Source: Actinomyces johnsonii
GTDB lineage: Bacteria; Actinomycetota; Actinomycetes; Actinomycetales; Actinomycetaceae
Length of the DNA: 64,000 nt
Assembly: GCF_006546835.1 (NCBI RefSeq)
Contig: NZ_VICB01000003.1
Span: 62,001-126,000 of the forward strand
Direction: 5' to 3'
Shown here: positions 36,113 through 45,574 of the stretch, one piece after another
How the letters are laid out: every line of letters starts with the position of its first letter
How positions within the stretch are numbered: position 1 is the stretch's first letter
Made by a program: the position numbers and the translations under genes
Notes under the pieces: generated by a model
The model's database searches: none
Told to the model about the DNA's origin: nothing
The model's input: the letters and a program-made list of their open reading frames with translations, nothing else

Positions 36113-37159
36113 GTGGTGCGAGTAACTGTAGGGATCGGGCCGTCTTCGGCCGGGGTGCCGAGGAGACGTGGCGCGGCGGGCGAGTCGGTCCCGCCCGGCG
36201 TGTCGGCCGATCGGTCGGACGGTGGGGTGGGTATCTGCGGGGCGCCGTCCGCCGCGACCTCCCCGTCTGCCGCATCTGCGACGTCCCCTGCGGTGGAGGC
36301 GCTCAGGACGGTGGCCGCCGACGAGCGAGTGCGCGCCGCCGAGGCGGCAGTGCGTGAGGCCTGCGCCGAACTGCGCTGGAACGAGGCCCTGCGGCGCCGA
36401 TGGCGCGAGGCCCGCGCCGAGGCTGCGATCCGGGGCGCTATCGCCTCGGGGGCGGTGGAGGGGGCGGTGGTCCTGGCCGAGGTGCTGCGCGAGCAGGTGG
36501 CCGCGGGACACCTGACCGAGGCCGCCACGGGCGACCCGGGCCTGGACGCCGTCGCCGGACTGTGGCGCGCCGGGACCCGCCTGGTCGGCTGGATGCCGGA
36601 CCTGGTGGGGCGGGGACGGCCCGCGGTGCCTCCGGCGCGCTCGTTGCTGGCCATGCTGCACCGCGACGTCGTCGGCCCCCTGGCTGCAGGCGGCCGGGTG
36701 GATCTTGAGGAGGTCGGCGTGCCGCGCTCCGGGCAGGTGCGCTCCCGGGAGGGCGGCCCGGGGAGGGCCCCGCAGGGGGAGGAACTGGCCGGGCGGCTGG
36801 AGGGGCTGGTGGAGCTCATCGAGGCGGAACGGGCGCCGGCGCTGGTGAGGGCCGCCATCGTCCACGCCGAGATGCTCTCGGCGCGACCCTTCACGGCGGG
36901 TAACGCCGCGGTGGGCAGGCTGCTCGTGCGCCACCTGCTGGTGCGCGACGGGGTCGAGCCGACGGGCACGGCGGTCGGCGATCTGTACCCGGGACGCGTG
37001 CCGGCCGCCTACGCCGAGGCCGCCGCTGCCTACGCCTCCGGCACGATGGAGGGGGTCGTGGCCTGGGTGGTGTGGCAGGCCGAGGCGGTGCTCGTGGGGG
37101 TGCAGGAGGCCCGGCGCCTGTGCCTGGCGGTGCAGGCGGGCACCTGGCGGGCCGGGTGA
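36113..37159 (+). CDS. Fic-domain-like protein with degenerate active site
   Basis: About 348 residues. The C-terminal two thirds is Fic-like: an inhibitory-helix-like EAAVREACAELRWNEALRRRW region (read in two parts), long helices, and at about 257-268 RPFTAGNAAVGR, followed by LLVRHLLVRDG. In active Fic enzymes the motif is HPFxDGNGRxxR. Here the catalytic His is Arg and GNGR is GNAA, so AMP transfer by the known mechanism is unlikely. The first 90 residues are Gly/Ala/Pro-rich. The start is uncertain (GTG at 36113 or 36116, no ribosome binding site). A similar Fic-like gene lies in the same chromosomal neighbourhood in other Actinobacteria. Confidence 0.7.
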   Translation: MVRVTVGIGPSSAGVPRRRGAAGESVPPGVSADRSDGGVGICGAPSAATSPSAASATSPAVEALRTVAADERVRAAEAAVREACAELRWNEALRRRWREARAEAAIRGAIASGAVEGAVVLAEVLREQVAAGHLTEAATGDPGLDAVAGLWRAGTRLVGWMPDLVGRGRPAVPPARSLLAMLHRDVVGPLAAGGRVDLEEVGVPRSGQVRSREGGPGRAPQGEELAGRLEGLVELIEAERAPALVRAAIVHAEMLSARPFTAGNAAVGRLLVRHLLVRDGVEPTGTAVGDLYPGRVPAAYAEAAAAYASGTMEGVVAWVVWQAEAVLVGVQEARRLCLAVQAGTWRAG

Positions 37160-37181
37160 GCTCAGGCGGTGGGCGGTCCGC

Positions 37182-38126
37182 TCAAGCGCGGCTGTGCCCG
37201 CCGCGGCGGGCGACGAGCCACGCGGCGGCGCCCGCAACGGCGAGGACACCGGCCATCCCGACGGTCAGGGAGGCCCGGGTCGACAGGCTCGGGGGCTCCC
37301 AGCGCGGCCGCAGCCGCACCGGGCGGGCGAAGTCGCGCACCGGCCAGTCCCGCTCCTGGGCCATGCGACGTAGATCCCGATCGGGGTTGACCGCGACGGG
37401 GTGGCCGACGGCGCTGAGCATCGGCTCATCGGAGACGGAGTCGGAGTAGGCCCAGCAGCGGGCCGGGTCGATGCCGTGGGCGGCGGCGTCCTCATGCAGT
37501 GCGACGACCTTCTCCGAGTGCAGCATGGAGCGGGCGATCCGCCCGGTGAACAGGCCGTCCTCTCCGACCTCCATGTGGGTGGCCACGGCGCGGTCGGCCC
37601 CCACGAGGTGGGCGATGGGGGCGACCATCTCGCTGATGGAGGCCGAGACGACCACGACGTCGTGGCCGGCCCGGTGGTGGGCCTCGATGAGGTCGAGGGC
37701 CTCGGCGTAGACGGCCGGCTCGATTGCCGTGGCCAGCGCGCCCTCCACGACTTCCACCAGGTCTCGGCGGCTGATGCCGGCGGACATGAGGGCCAGGTGC
37801 TCCATGAGGTTGGTCGACTGCCGGGTGCCGGCGCCGACTAGGAGGTAGGGGATCTGGGCGATCAGCCCGTAGGCCAGCGCCCGCGAGGAGATGAGGCCGC
37901 TGCGTCGCATCGGGGTCCCCAGCGCCCAGGTCGACGACGTCGCCAGGATCGTCTTGTCCAGGTCGAAGTAGGCCGCGGCACGACGCCCGGTGCGCGGAGG
38001 ACCTGCGACTGCGGCCGCAGTTGGCGCAGCGGAGATGCGCGACGCAGCCGGTGGGGCGATGGGAAAGGCCACCGGTGACGTCGCTGTCGGTCGGGAGGGG
38101 TCGCTTGCGCGGGCCTGCGCGCTCAT
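37182..38126 (-). CDS. HAD-IB family phosphatase (SerB1-like)
   Basis: A 314-residue HAD hydrolase. Motif I is YFDLDKT with the nucleophile Asp55 and Asp57. Motif II is VVVSASISEM, motif III the Lys in SMLHSEKVV, and motif IV YSDSVSDEPML. The helical cap suits small phosphorylated substrates such as phosphoserine or lipid head groups. A C-terminal helix (VGMAGVLAVAGAAAWLV) anchors it to the membrane. It stands divergent from ssd-tadA, the usual arrangement in Actinobacteria. Confidence 0.85.
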   Translation of the reverse strand: MSAQARASDPSRPTATSPVAFPIAPPAASRISAAPTAAAVAGPPRTGRRAAAYFDLDKTILATSSTWALGTPMRRSGLISSRALAYGLIAQIPYLLVGAGTRQSTNLMEHLALMSAGISRRDLVEVVEGALATAIEPAVYAEALDLIEAHHRAGHDVVVVSASISEMVAPIAHLVGADRAVATHMEVGEDGLFTGRIARSMLHSEKVVALHEDAAAHGIDPARCWAYSDSVSDEPMLSAVGHPVAVNPDRDLRRMAQERDWPVRDFARPVRLRPRWEPPSLSTRASLTVGMAGVLAVAGAAAWLVARRGGHSRA

Positions 38127-38360
38127 GGGCCCATCTCATCATGAGCCGGGCCGCGGTGTCAGGTGCCTGAGTTCCCGAAAGTCGGACGCCTTGCGGAAGC
38201 ATCGTGGGCTCGCCGGGGGCGGCGCGGGGCCACAGGTCCGTTTCTGCAACCTGTCTCCACAGGCCCGATGACGTCTCCGGGCGCCGCCGGGCCCGAGCCC
38301 GCACTCTGGTAAGAGGGATCGGCGCTGAGGTGTCGCCGCACACGGGATCGGAGGGACGCC

Positions 38361-39515
38361 ATGAAGACGGGACTGGAGACTGCCGTGGAGATTCCGGCCA
38401 GGATGGTGAACAGGACGGTGAAGAGATCGGGATCGGCAGTGGATACGAGCCCGGGGCAGGGCCCGCGTCAGTCGGGGCCAGTGGAGCCAACGGGGCTAGT
38501 AGAGCCAACGGAGCCAATGGAGCCGGCGGGAACGAGGGGAACGGCGGAGACATGGGACGGCCTCAACGTCTCCTTCCCGCCACTGAGACCTCCCGGAATA
38601 GGCGGTTCGCGCCCCGGCGAGATGGGAACGGCGCCAGGAACCCCGGAGAATCCGCCGCCGTCGGCGCCGACGCCCTCGCCGGAAGCCTTGAGCGCCCAGA
38701 TCGACCCGGCAGCCCAGGTTCTGGCCGTCACCGGCGCTCGCGGCGGCCTGGGGGTGAGCGTCCTGCTGCTGCACCTGGCGTGGGCGCTGAGCCGAGCCGG
38801 CCGTCGGGTGGCGATGATGGACCTGGATCCCGCCGGCGGCCTGGACCTCCTGTGCGGGGAGACCGTGCTGAACGGCCTGCGCTGGGCGGATCTTCCGGCG
38901 GAGGAGTCGGCCTTTAGACCCGGGCGCCTGGTCGGGGCCCTGCCCGTGTGGCATGCCATGCCGGTGCTCACCGGCGACATCCGCGGCGGGCCGCTGGCCT
39001 GCGCCGACGCGGTCCTGGAGGCGATGCGCGCCGAGCACGACATCGTCTTGGTCGACCTGCCCCGGGGAGCGTCCCCGCCACGGGGTGCACGGGTCCTGCT
39101 CATGACCGGCCTGGACCTGCGCTCAGCCGTCGCCGCTGAGGCCATAGCCCTGCGGCTGCGGGGGCCGTCGCCCGACGACGGCGACCTGCCCGGCCCGGGC
39201 TCGCCGCCGGTATGGCTCGTGGTGCGCCAGGTCGGTGAGGACGTCGCCACCGAGGACCTCGAGCTCATCACCGGCTGCCCGGTCCTGGGGCGAGTCCCCA
39301 CCGATCGGGTCCTGGCCAAGCGCCTCGCCCTCGGGGAGGACCCGGTCCGTGCCCGCTCGGCCGCCAGGCGCGCCGCCACCGCCCTAGCCCGAGAGCTGCT
39401 GACTCGGGTCCTCACCCCCGAGGTGCTCGCTTCGGCGCCGGTCGCTGCCGAGCGCATCGCGGAACCGGGCAGCGCGAGCGCCGCCGAGCGGGGGAGCGAA
39501 CCATGGCCCCGGTAA
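38361..39515 (+). CDS. ssd: septum-site-determining / CpaE-like MinD-family protein (Ssd)
   Basis: A 384-residue ParA/MinD-type protein at the head of a tad locus. Residues about 41-58 carry short repeats of the type VEPT/EPMEPAG. The P-loop region GARGGLGVS (125-133) lacks both lysines of the deviant Walker A, and MMDLDPAGGLDLLCG follows. Such proteins help place the secretion machinery or affect septation. GGAGGGACGCC precedes the ATG. Its 3' end overlaps tadA by 13 bases. Confidence 0.8.
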   Translation: MKTGLETAVEIPARMVNRTVKRSGSAVDTSPGQGPRQSGPVEPTGLVEPTEPMEPAGTRGTAETWDGLNVSFPPLRPPGIGGSRPGEMGTAPGTPENPPPSAPTPSPEALSAQIDPAAQVLAVTGARGGLGVSVLLLHLAWALSRAGRRVAMMDLDPAGGLDLLCGETVLNGLRWADLPAEESAFRPGRLVGALPVWHAMPVLTGDIRGGPLACADAVLEAMRAEHDIVLVDLPRGASPPRGARVLLMTGLDLRSAVAAEAIALRLRGPSPDDGDLPGPGSPPVWLVVRQVGEDVATEDLELITGCPVLGRVPTDRVLAKRLALGEDPVRARSAARRAATALARELLTRVLTPEVLASAPVAAERIAEPGSASAAERGSEPWPR

Positions 39516-40759
39516 ACCCCGACCACCCCTCGGACCCCGGGCCCCGGGAGACCGACAGCCTCGAGCTCGCCCGGGTGCGCAGTGCCCTGGCGCGCGGCGC
39601 CGGCCTGGATGAGGCCCTCGACGACGCCGCCGGCCCCTCCACCGGTCAGCAAGGCATGGCCCGCCTCGGCCAACGGGTGCGTGCCGACGTCGACGGCGCC
39701 GGATTACTCCTTCAACCCCTCATCGAAACCGATGGCGTCACTGACGTCCTCGTCAGCGGCGGGCGCACCTGGATCGACCGGGGACACGGCCTCGAACCCG
39801 TCCCCGCCGCCTCCATGGAGGAGCCCCAGGCGCGGGCGCTGGCCGTGCGCATGGCGGCATCCGCCCACAAGCGCCTCGACGACGCCTGCCCCGTCGTCGA
39901 CGCCACCCTGCCCGACGGTACCCGCCTCAACGCGGTCCTGCCGCCCCTGAGCGCCGACGGCACCCTCATCAGCCTGCGCACCAAGAGGCGACGCGGCTTT
40001 ACCCTGGCCGAGCTCGCCGAGGCCGGCACCATCGCCCCCGGACTCGACGACGTCCTGGCCGCCCTCGTGGCCCGACGCGCCAGCTGCCTGGTCACCGGTG
40101 CGACCGGCACCGGCAAGACCACCCTTCTGGCGGCCCTGCTCGGGCTCGTCCCGGGCGACGAGCGCATCGTGTGCATCGAGGAGGCCTGCGAGCTGCGCCC
40201 CGACCACCCCCACGTCGTCCACCTCCAGGAGCGCGGCGCCAACGTCCAGGGCGTCGGTGCGGTCCCCATGACCTCCCTGGTGCGCACCGCCCTGCGCATG
40301 CGGCCCGACCGGATCGTCCTGGGCGAGTGCCGCGGCCCCGAGGTGCGCGACGTCCTCACCGCCCTCAACACCGGCCACGAGGGCGGCTGGGCCACCCTGC
40401 ACGCCAATTCGCCCGCCGACGTCCCCGCCCGCCTGACCGCCCTGGGGGCACTCGCGGGACTCGACGAGGCCGCCGTGGCCGCCCAGGCGGCCAGCGCTCT
40501 CGACGCCGTCGTCCACCTGCGCCGGCGGACGGGGACATCCGGTGCGCGCCGCTACGTAGCCTCCATCGGCGTGCTGCGGCGCGAGGCGACGCCGGCCGGT
40601 GCGGTGCTGGTGTGCGAGGAGGCGCTCCGCGTGGACGATGACGACCGGATCAGTCCCGGCCCGGCTGCGCCGTCGCTGCGCGCCCGGCTCGGCCCGCAAA
40701 CCTTCTCCCGCCTCGGTCCCGGAATGTCGGCCGGAGTGGGGGAGGGGAGTGCGACATGA
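39503..40759 (+). CDS. tadA: TadA/CpaF-type secretion ATPase
   Basis: A 418-residue hexameric ATPase of type IV/tad pilus machines. It has an N-terminal domain (about 60-160), Walker A GATGTGKTT at 199-207, the Asp box CIEEACELRPDHPHVVHLQ, Walker B RPDRIVLGECRG and the His box GHEGGWATLHAN. It powers assembly of Flp-type pili or a related secretion system. It overlaps ssd upstream and tadBC downstream (4 bases, ATGA). Confidence 0.92.
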   Translation: MAPVNPDHPSDPGPRETDSLELARVRSALARGAGLDEALDDAAGPSTGQQGMARLGQRVRADVDGAGLLLQPLIETDGVTDVLVSGGRTWIDRGHGLEPVPAASMEEPQARALAVRMAASAHKRLDDACPVVDATLPDGTRLNAVLPPLSADGTLISLRTKRRRGFTLAELAEAGTIAPGLDDVLAALVARRASCLVTGATGTGKTTLLAALLGLVPGDERIVCIEEACELRPDHPHVVHLQERGANVQGVGAVPMTSLVRTALRMRPDRIVLGECRGPEVRDVLTALNTGHEGGWATLHANSPADVPARLTALGALAGLDEAAVAAQAASALDAVVHLRRRTGTSGARRYVASIGVLRREATPAGAVLVCEEALRVDDDDRISPGPAAPSLRARLGPQTFSRLGPGMSAGVGEGSAT

Positions 40760-42105
40760 CCGGCCCGACCGCTCTCATGCCGGCGGCCGCGTTCATGGCA
40801 CCCGCCCCGCTCTCCACTCAGGCCTTCACTCAGGCCTACCCACTGGCCGCCCCGGCGGCCGGTACTGCGGCCGGAGCGGGAGACGGGGCACTGGGAGCGG
40901 GCGCCTGGATCGCGGCGGTTCTGGTCGCCCTGGCCACCGCCGTGCTCCTGCTGCCGGCCCGCCGCGGACTTCCTCGCGGACGGCTCCAGGGCGCCCCGTC
41001 GACCGCAACGGGCGCACCGGCCCTGCGGGAGATGCTCGGCGCCCTGCGCTCCCGGCGGACGGACGCGCCCGAACCGGACCTCGCCCTGCTGCTCACCGAG
41101 GTCGCCAGCCTCCTGCGCGCCGGTGCCACCTCACAGAGGGCCTGGACGCGCGCTCTGCAGCGCTCCGGTCTCTCCGAGGGCGTCGAGCCCGACGACGACG
41201 GCGTCCCACCGGCCCTGCACGCGCTCGCGGACCTCCAGCACGACTCGTGGCTGCCCCGGTGGAGGGAGGGCCGCCTGCACTGGCGCCCGCCTCCGAGGGG
41301 GCAGCGGGCCCGGCAACGGCGGGCAACCGCCGCCGGGGTCCCTGGGGCCATCGCCTCCTGCCGCCTGTCGAGCGCCCTGGGGGCTCCTCTGGCCGACATC
41401 CTCGAGGCCGTGGCGGGCGGTGTGGCCGAGTCCGGGCATGCCGAGGCCTCCCGCCGGGCCGCGCTGGCCGGTCCCCGCACCACCGCCCGGCTCCTGGCCT
41501 GCCTGCCCGTGGTGGGACTGGGACTGGGGATGCTCGTGGGGGCCGACCCCGCGGACCTTCTGCTCGATGGCGGGCTGGGCAGCGCCCTGGGAGGGCTGGG
41601 CGTCCTGCTCATGGTGGCGGGCCACCTGGTCACCGGGCGCCTCGTGCGCGCCGCTACAGCGGAAAGCGACGTTGTCGATGAGGCCCTCGTCCTGGACCTG
41701 GCGGCCGCGGCGCTGAGCGCCGGCGCCTCTGTGCCCGCAGTGCTTACTTCTCTGGGGCAGGCCCTGGGAGAGGAGAGCGCCGGCGTCGTGGGCCGGGCCC
41801 TATTGCTAGGCGCCCCTTGGGAGGAGGCCTGGGAGGCGCCCGACGACGAGCGCTGGAGACGACGGCGCACCCGCCTGGAGGCCTGTCTGCGCCCCGGTTG
41901 GGAGGACGGGGCCTCACCGGCCGCCCTCCTGGCGGCGACGGCGGCGGGCCTGCGCGCAGGCAGACACGCCCGCGACGAGGAGGCCGCCGAGCGCCTCGCG
42001 GTCCGCTTCGTCCTGCCGCTGGGCGCCTTCCACCTGCCGGCCTTCGTCATCCTGGGGATCGCCCCGGTCGTCGCCTCGGTGGGCATGGGCGTGCTGGCCG
42101 GCTGA
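40756..42105 (+). CDS. tadBC: fused TadB-TadC inner-membrane platform protein
   Basis: A 449-residue protein with two GspF-type halves. After an N-terminal helix (about 48-68), the first half (about 88-300) has LLLTEVASLLRAGATSQRAW and two helices. The second (about 310-449) has LVLDLAAAALSAGASVPAVL and ends in a hydrophobic pair. In most Actinobacteria tadB and tadC are separate genes; here they are one frame with no stop. No flp, tadE or tadF pilin gene follows; the next gene is unrelated. Confidence 0.82.
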   Translation: MTGPTALMPAAAFMAPAPLSTQAFTQAYPLAAPAAGTAAGAGDGALGAGAWIAAVLVALATAVLLLPARRGLPRGRLQGAPSTATGAPALREMLGALRSRRTDAPEPDLALLLTEVASLLRAGATSQRAWTRALQRSGLSEGVEPDDDGVPPALHALADLQHDSWLPRWREGRLHWRPPPRGQRARQRRATAAGVPGAIASCRLSSALGAPLADILEAVAGGVAESGHAEASRRAALAGPRTTARLLACLPVVGLGLGMLVGADPADLLLDGGLGSALGGLGVLLMVAGHLVTGRLVRAATAESDVVDEALVLDLAAAALSAGASVPAVLTSLGQALGEESAGVVGRALLLGAPWEEAWEAPDDERWRRRRTRLEACLRPGWEDGASPAALLAATAAGLRAGRHARDEEAAERLAVRFVLPLGAFHLPAFVILGIAPVVASVGMGVLAG

Positions 42106-42256
42106 GGACGGGCGCCCGCCCATCGCGAGGGCATCGGGTTCCCACGGCGCCCGGGGAGGCCGGTCGCCTCAGGGGAGGTGGGCAGCACTCCCCTGAAGCG
42201 ACCCGATCTGACCGGCTCAGGTGCGCGGACCCCCGCTGCCCTGGCACGATGGAGCC

Positions 42257-42769
42257 ATGGCACTGTCGAAGAAGCTCCTGAGCCGCGACGAGGTCGTGGT
42301 GCGGCACATGCACACCCACATCAAGGTCCTCCTGTGGCGGTTCGTCGTCGAGATCCTCCTGCTCGTGGTCGGCGTCGTCGCCTCGGTCCTGGCGCCTGCC
42401 GACTGGCAGCCCTGGGGCATCTTGGCGATCTGGGTGGTGATCCTCGTCGTGAGCATCCCCCTACTGCTCGTGCCGTGGCTGCAGTGGTACATGCGCACCT
42501 TCACGGTCACCACTAAGCGCATCATCACCCGCTCCGGCATCATCAGCCGCGTCGGCCACGACCTGCCCCTGACCCGCATCTCCGACATCCAGCTCGACAA
42601 GGACGTCACCGACCGGCTCTTCGGCTGCGGGACACTCGCCCTGCAGACCTCCGCGGACGATCCTCTCCTCCTGCACGACGTCCCCCATGTCGAGATGGTC
42701 CAGGTCGAGATCTCCAACCTGATCTTCGACGACACCCAGGGCGCCATTGACGCCGACCCCCGCAGCTGA
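42257..42769 (+). CDS. PH-domain membrane protein (bPH2/YdbT type)
   Basis: A 170-residue protein. Two membrane helices at about 26-46 and 53-75 are followed by a bacterial PH-like domain, with MRTFTVTTKRIITRSGIISR and LPLTRISDIQLDKDVTDRL as family blocks. Function unknown; members sit at the membrane. I use the ATG at 42257, preceded by GGAG, as the frame upstream has no support. Confidence 0.8.
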   Translation: MALSKKLLSRDEVVVRHMHTHIKVLLWRFVVEILLLVVGVVASVLAPADWQPWGILAIWVVILVVSIPLLLVPWLQWYMRTFTVTTKRIITRSGIISRVGHDLPLTRISDIQLDKDVTDRLFGCGTLALQTSADDPLLLHDVPHVEMVQVEISNLIFDDTQGAIDADPRS

Positions 42770-42794
42770 TCGGCACTGGCGCGTAGACACGAAA

Positions 42795-42840
42795 GAGCCG
42801 GCGGCCGCCCGCTCCCAATGAGGAGCCGGCGGCCGCCGTC
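42795..42840. terminator. GC-rich hairpin between convergent genes
   Basis: CGGCGGCCGC (42799-42808) pairs with GCGGCCGCCG (42829-42838), and an inner stem GCTCC/GGAGC continues it. It lies between the PH-domain gene and ahpD, which end towards each other. Confidence 0.55.
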
Positions 42841-42866
42841 GTTATCGCGTCGAGTTCGGGGCCGGG

Positions 42867-43397
42867 TCAGTCGAGGGTCTCGACGACGCTGATCGCCTGG
42901 GCCACGCCGGTCAGGGTGGCGGCGATGCGCACGGCCTCCCAGACCTGCTCGGTGCTCAGGCCCTCGCCGCGCACCGTGGCCTCGTGGGCGGTCACACACT
43001 TCTCGCAGCCGTTGATGGTGGACACCGCCAGGCTCCACAGCTCGAAGTCGACCTTCTCCACACCGCCGGAGGTGCCGATGATGTTCATGCGCAGGCCCAT
43101 GCGCTCGTTGTCGTAGGCCGAGCCCAGGAAATGGCGCGTACGGTAGGCGACATTGTTCATCGCCATGATGGAGGCGGCGCCCAGGGCGGCGCTGACGGCC
43201 TCCTCGGACAGGTGGGAGCGGGCGTCCTCCATGACCTGGACCAGGACGGACTCATTGCGGGTGGCGGCGGCCGCGGCCACGAAGGTGCCCCACTGCTGCT
43301 GCTCGGTCAGTGAGGAGGAGCGGGACAGGGTGGACAGGTTCAAGGAGAGGTCCTTGGCCCACTCGGGCAGGGCGGAACGCAGGTTGTCGATGCTCAT
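42867..43397 (-). CDS. ahpD: alkyl hydroperoxide reductase AhpD
   Basis: A 176-residue helical protein with the redox pair C131-C134 in [12 protein letters not shown] and the proton-relay His138. AhpD reduces AhpC and so connects peroxide removal to cellular thiols in place of AhpF. It follows ahpC by 57 bases, the classical actinobacterial order. Confidence 0.93.
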   Translation of the reverse strand: MSIDNLRSALPEWAKDLSLNLSTLSRSSSLTEQQQWGTFVAAAAATRNESVLVQVMEDARSHLSEEAVSAALGAASIMAMNNVAYRTRHFLGSAYDNERMGLRMNIIGTSGGVEKVDFELWSLAVSTINGCEKCVTAHEATVRGEGLSTEQVWEAVRIAATLTGVAQAISVVETLD

Positions 43398-43454
43398 GTC
43401 TTCTCGTTTCTTCGTGCGGGTGCGGGGAATGGAAGCGGTAGCGGCTCGGGCCGC

Positions 43455-44033
43455 TCAGCTCATCTGCCCCAGGGCGTCGATGGTGGCGGCTCCGGCCTGC
43501 CAGTTGCAGGCGCACAGCTCGTCGGACTGGAGGGCATCGAGCTGGCGCAGGACCTCCTCGGTGTTACGGCCCACGGAGTCGGCGGTCACCGAGACGGACT
43601 GGATGACGTTGTGGGGGTCGATGATGAAGGTGGCGCGGTCGGCCTCGCCGGTGGCGCGCTTGATGCCCAGGGTCTCGGTGAGCTCGCGGTTCAGGTCGCT
43701 GGCCATGGGGAAGGGCAGGTCCTGGAGCTTGTCATGGCTACGGCGCCAGGCGTAGTGGGTGTACTCGTTGTCCACGGAAACACCCACCACCTCGCAGTCG
43801 CGGTCCTTGAAGTCCTGGTAGAGATCGCCGAAGGCGGCGATCTCGGTGGGGCACACGAAGGTGAAGTCCTTGGGCCAGAAGAAGACGACGCGCCAGGTTC
43901 CGGCGGGCACCTGCGAGGAGACGGTGGTGAAGTAGTCCTCGGGCTTGTTGGCCTCAACCTCCTTGAGGTTGCCGGGGACGACGGCGGTGAGCTCGTAGGC
44001 GGGGAACTGGTCTCCGATGGAGAGAACGGCCAT
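43455..44033 (-). CDS. ahpC: alkyl hydroperoxide reductase AhpC (peroxiredoxin)
   Basis: A 192-residue 2-Cys peroxiredoxin. The peroxidatic Cys61 is in DFTFVCPTE, and further cysteines occur in ELCACNW near the C terminus, as in mycobacterial AhpC. It reduces organic peroxides and peroxynitrite. AGGAGG precedes the ATG. The upstream region carries an inverted repeat that may be a peroxide-sensor site. Confidence 0.95.
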   Translation of the reverse strand: MAVLSIGDQFPAYELTAVVPGNLKEVEANKPEDYFTTVSSQVPAGTWRVVFFWPKDFTFVCPTEIAAFGDLYQDFKDRDCEVVGVSVDNEYTHYAWRRSHDKLQDLPFPMASDLNRELTETLGIKRATGEADRATFIIDPHNVIQSVSVTADSVGRNTEEVLRQLDALQSDELCACNWQAGAATIDALGQMS

Positions 44034-44530
44034 GGGGTGCCTCCTGAATCATGCGAATCGCGGTGGGATGTGGTGCGAGCCGATGCGGACCTGCGGCGAC
44101 CCTCGCGGTGCCGGCGCCGGGCGGCTCCGTCGGTCCAACCGTAAGACGAGAAGCACATAGGCGCAACTAAAACTTATCCTATGTTTAAGAAGGAATACCT
44201 TATCTGATGTCGTCTCAGTGACGCCCCTTCAACCAGGATGACGTGCCCCGACCGCAGTCGTCTACAACGGAACGCGGTCCCCGCGCGGACAGGACGTCCC
44301 CGGCCGGGACCAGTGCGGTCCGGCCCCGGATGCTCATCTCCTGGTGAGGGCCCCGAGTGGAATGAGCCACCGCCCACCGGTGTTGCTCCGACCATCCGGA
44401 CCCGGCCGAGCCGTTGGCGCGCGCCCGGCGCCCAGCCGACGCAAGCGGCTCGCCCATGCGACCTCGGCCGGCGTCGTCGAGCCGTCCGGGCCGGACCCGC
44501 CCACAGCCGCACACCAGGTCAGGAGAAGCC
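44034..44530. promoter_or_regulatory. divergent control region between ahpC and LLM oxidoreductase
   Basis: About 500 bases with no supported gene. An AT-rich island at about 44155-44215 lies inside GC-rich sequence and should hold the ahpC promoter. The rest is GC-rich; frames crossing it have no start signals. Confidence 0.45.
44156..44183. promoter_or_regulatory. inverted repeat upstream of ahpC, candidate OxyR-type site
   Basis: CATAGG and CCTATG are separated by 16 bases in AT-rich DNA about 120 bases before ahpC. The outer ATAG/CTAT tetramers are those of OxyR sites, but the inner tetramers of the full consensus are only partly present. Confidence 0.4.
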
Positions 44531-45574
44531 ATGAGCCCTCGTCTCAACCGCATCAGCGTCCTCGAGCAGGTCCCGATCTTCGAGGGAGGCGACGTCCGCC
44601 GGACCCTGGAGGACCTCGTCATCCTGGGGCGCGGTCTGGAGGAGTCCGGATATCACCGGTTCTGGCTCGCCGAGCACCACAGCACCGGCGCCTTCCTGTC
44701 CTCGGCGCCAGACCTGCTCATGATGCACGTCCTGGACGCCACCGGGCGCATCCGCGTGGGCTCGGGCGGTGTCATGGCCATGCACTACGGGTCGCTGCAG
44801 ATGGCCGAGCGCTTCGCCACCCTGGCCGCCCTGCACCCGGGGCGCGTCGACATGGGGCTCGGCCGTGCCCCTGGCGGCGACATGCGCGCGGCGGGAGCCC
44901 TCAACCAGGGCCGCGTCATCGACCCCGACGCCATCAACACCCTCATCGAGGAGACGGTCGCCCTTCTGCGCGACGACCTGCCGGTTTCCCACCACTACGC
45001 CTCCATCGAGGTCCAGCCCCGCCCGACTCAGATGCCGGAGGTCTGGCTCCTGGGCTCCTCGGGCCAGTCGGCCGCCTGGGCCGGCGCCCACGACCTCAAC
45101 TACGCCTATGCCCAGTTCTTCACCGGCCGCCAGCAGGTCGAGATCATGGACCACTATCGCGCCCACCTCCCCGAGAACCCGGGAGCGCTCCCCGACGGCG
45201 CGTCCCACGGTGGTGCCCACGCTGGCATTCACGGCGGGCGGACCCTCTCCGCCCTGTGCGTCAGCGCCGCCGCCACCCGCGAGGAAGCCCACGAGCAGGC
45301 CCTCGTGGCCGCCGACGCCCGCTTCAGCCTGCGCACCGGCCGCCCCATGCGCTTCCGCGACCCGGCCACCCTCGATGCCGCCTACCGCGCCGAGGTCGAG
45401 CGCTACCTCGACCGCGACACCGCCATCATCGTGGGCGCCTACGACGAGGTCGCCCAGGCCCTGTCCGCCTTCGCCGAGAACCACGGCACCGAGGAGGTCA
45501 TGCTCGTCAGCTATATCGACGACGTCGAGGTCAAGGTTCGCCAGTACGCCGAGTTGGCCTCTCGCCTCCTGTGA
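44531..45574 (+). CDS. LLM-class flavin-dependent oxidoreductase
   Basis: A 347-residue luciferase-like monooxygenase. HRFWLAEHHSTG near the N terminus, RVGSGGVMAMHYGSLQMAE and VDMGLGRAPGGD are the conserved blocks of the group that includes MsnO8-type enzymes. It should use reduced FMN (or F420) to oxidise an unknown substrate. AGGAGAAGCC precedes the ATG; the frame opens 117 bases earlier without support. It is divergent from ahpC and may share redox control. Confidence 0.85.
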   Translation: MSPRLNRISVLEQVPIFEGGDVRRTLEDLVILGRGLEESGYHRFWLAEHHSTGAFLSSAPDLLMMHVLDATGRIRVGSGGVMAMHYGSLQMAERFATLAALHPGRVDMGLGRAPGGDMRAAGALNQGRVIDPDAINTLIEETVALLRDDLPVSHHYASIEVQPRPTQMPEVWLLGSSGQSAAWAGAHDLNYAYAQFFTGRQQVEIMDHYRAHLPENPGALPDGASHGGAHAGIHGGRTLSALCVSAAATREEAHEQALVAADARFSLRTGRPMRFRDPATLDAAYRAEVERYLDRDTAIIVGAYDEVAQALSAFAENHGTEEVMLVSYIDDVEVKVRQYAELASRLL

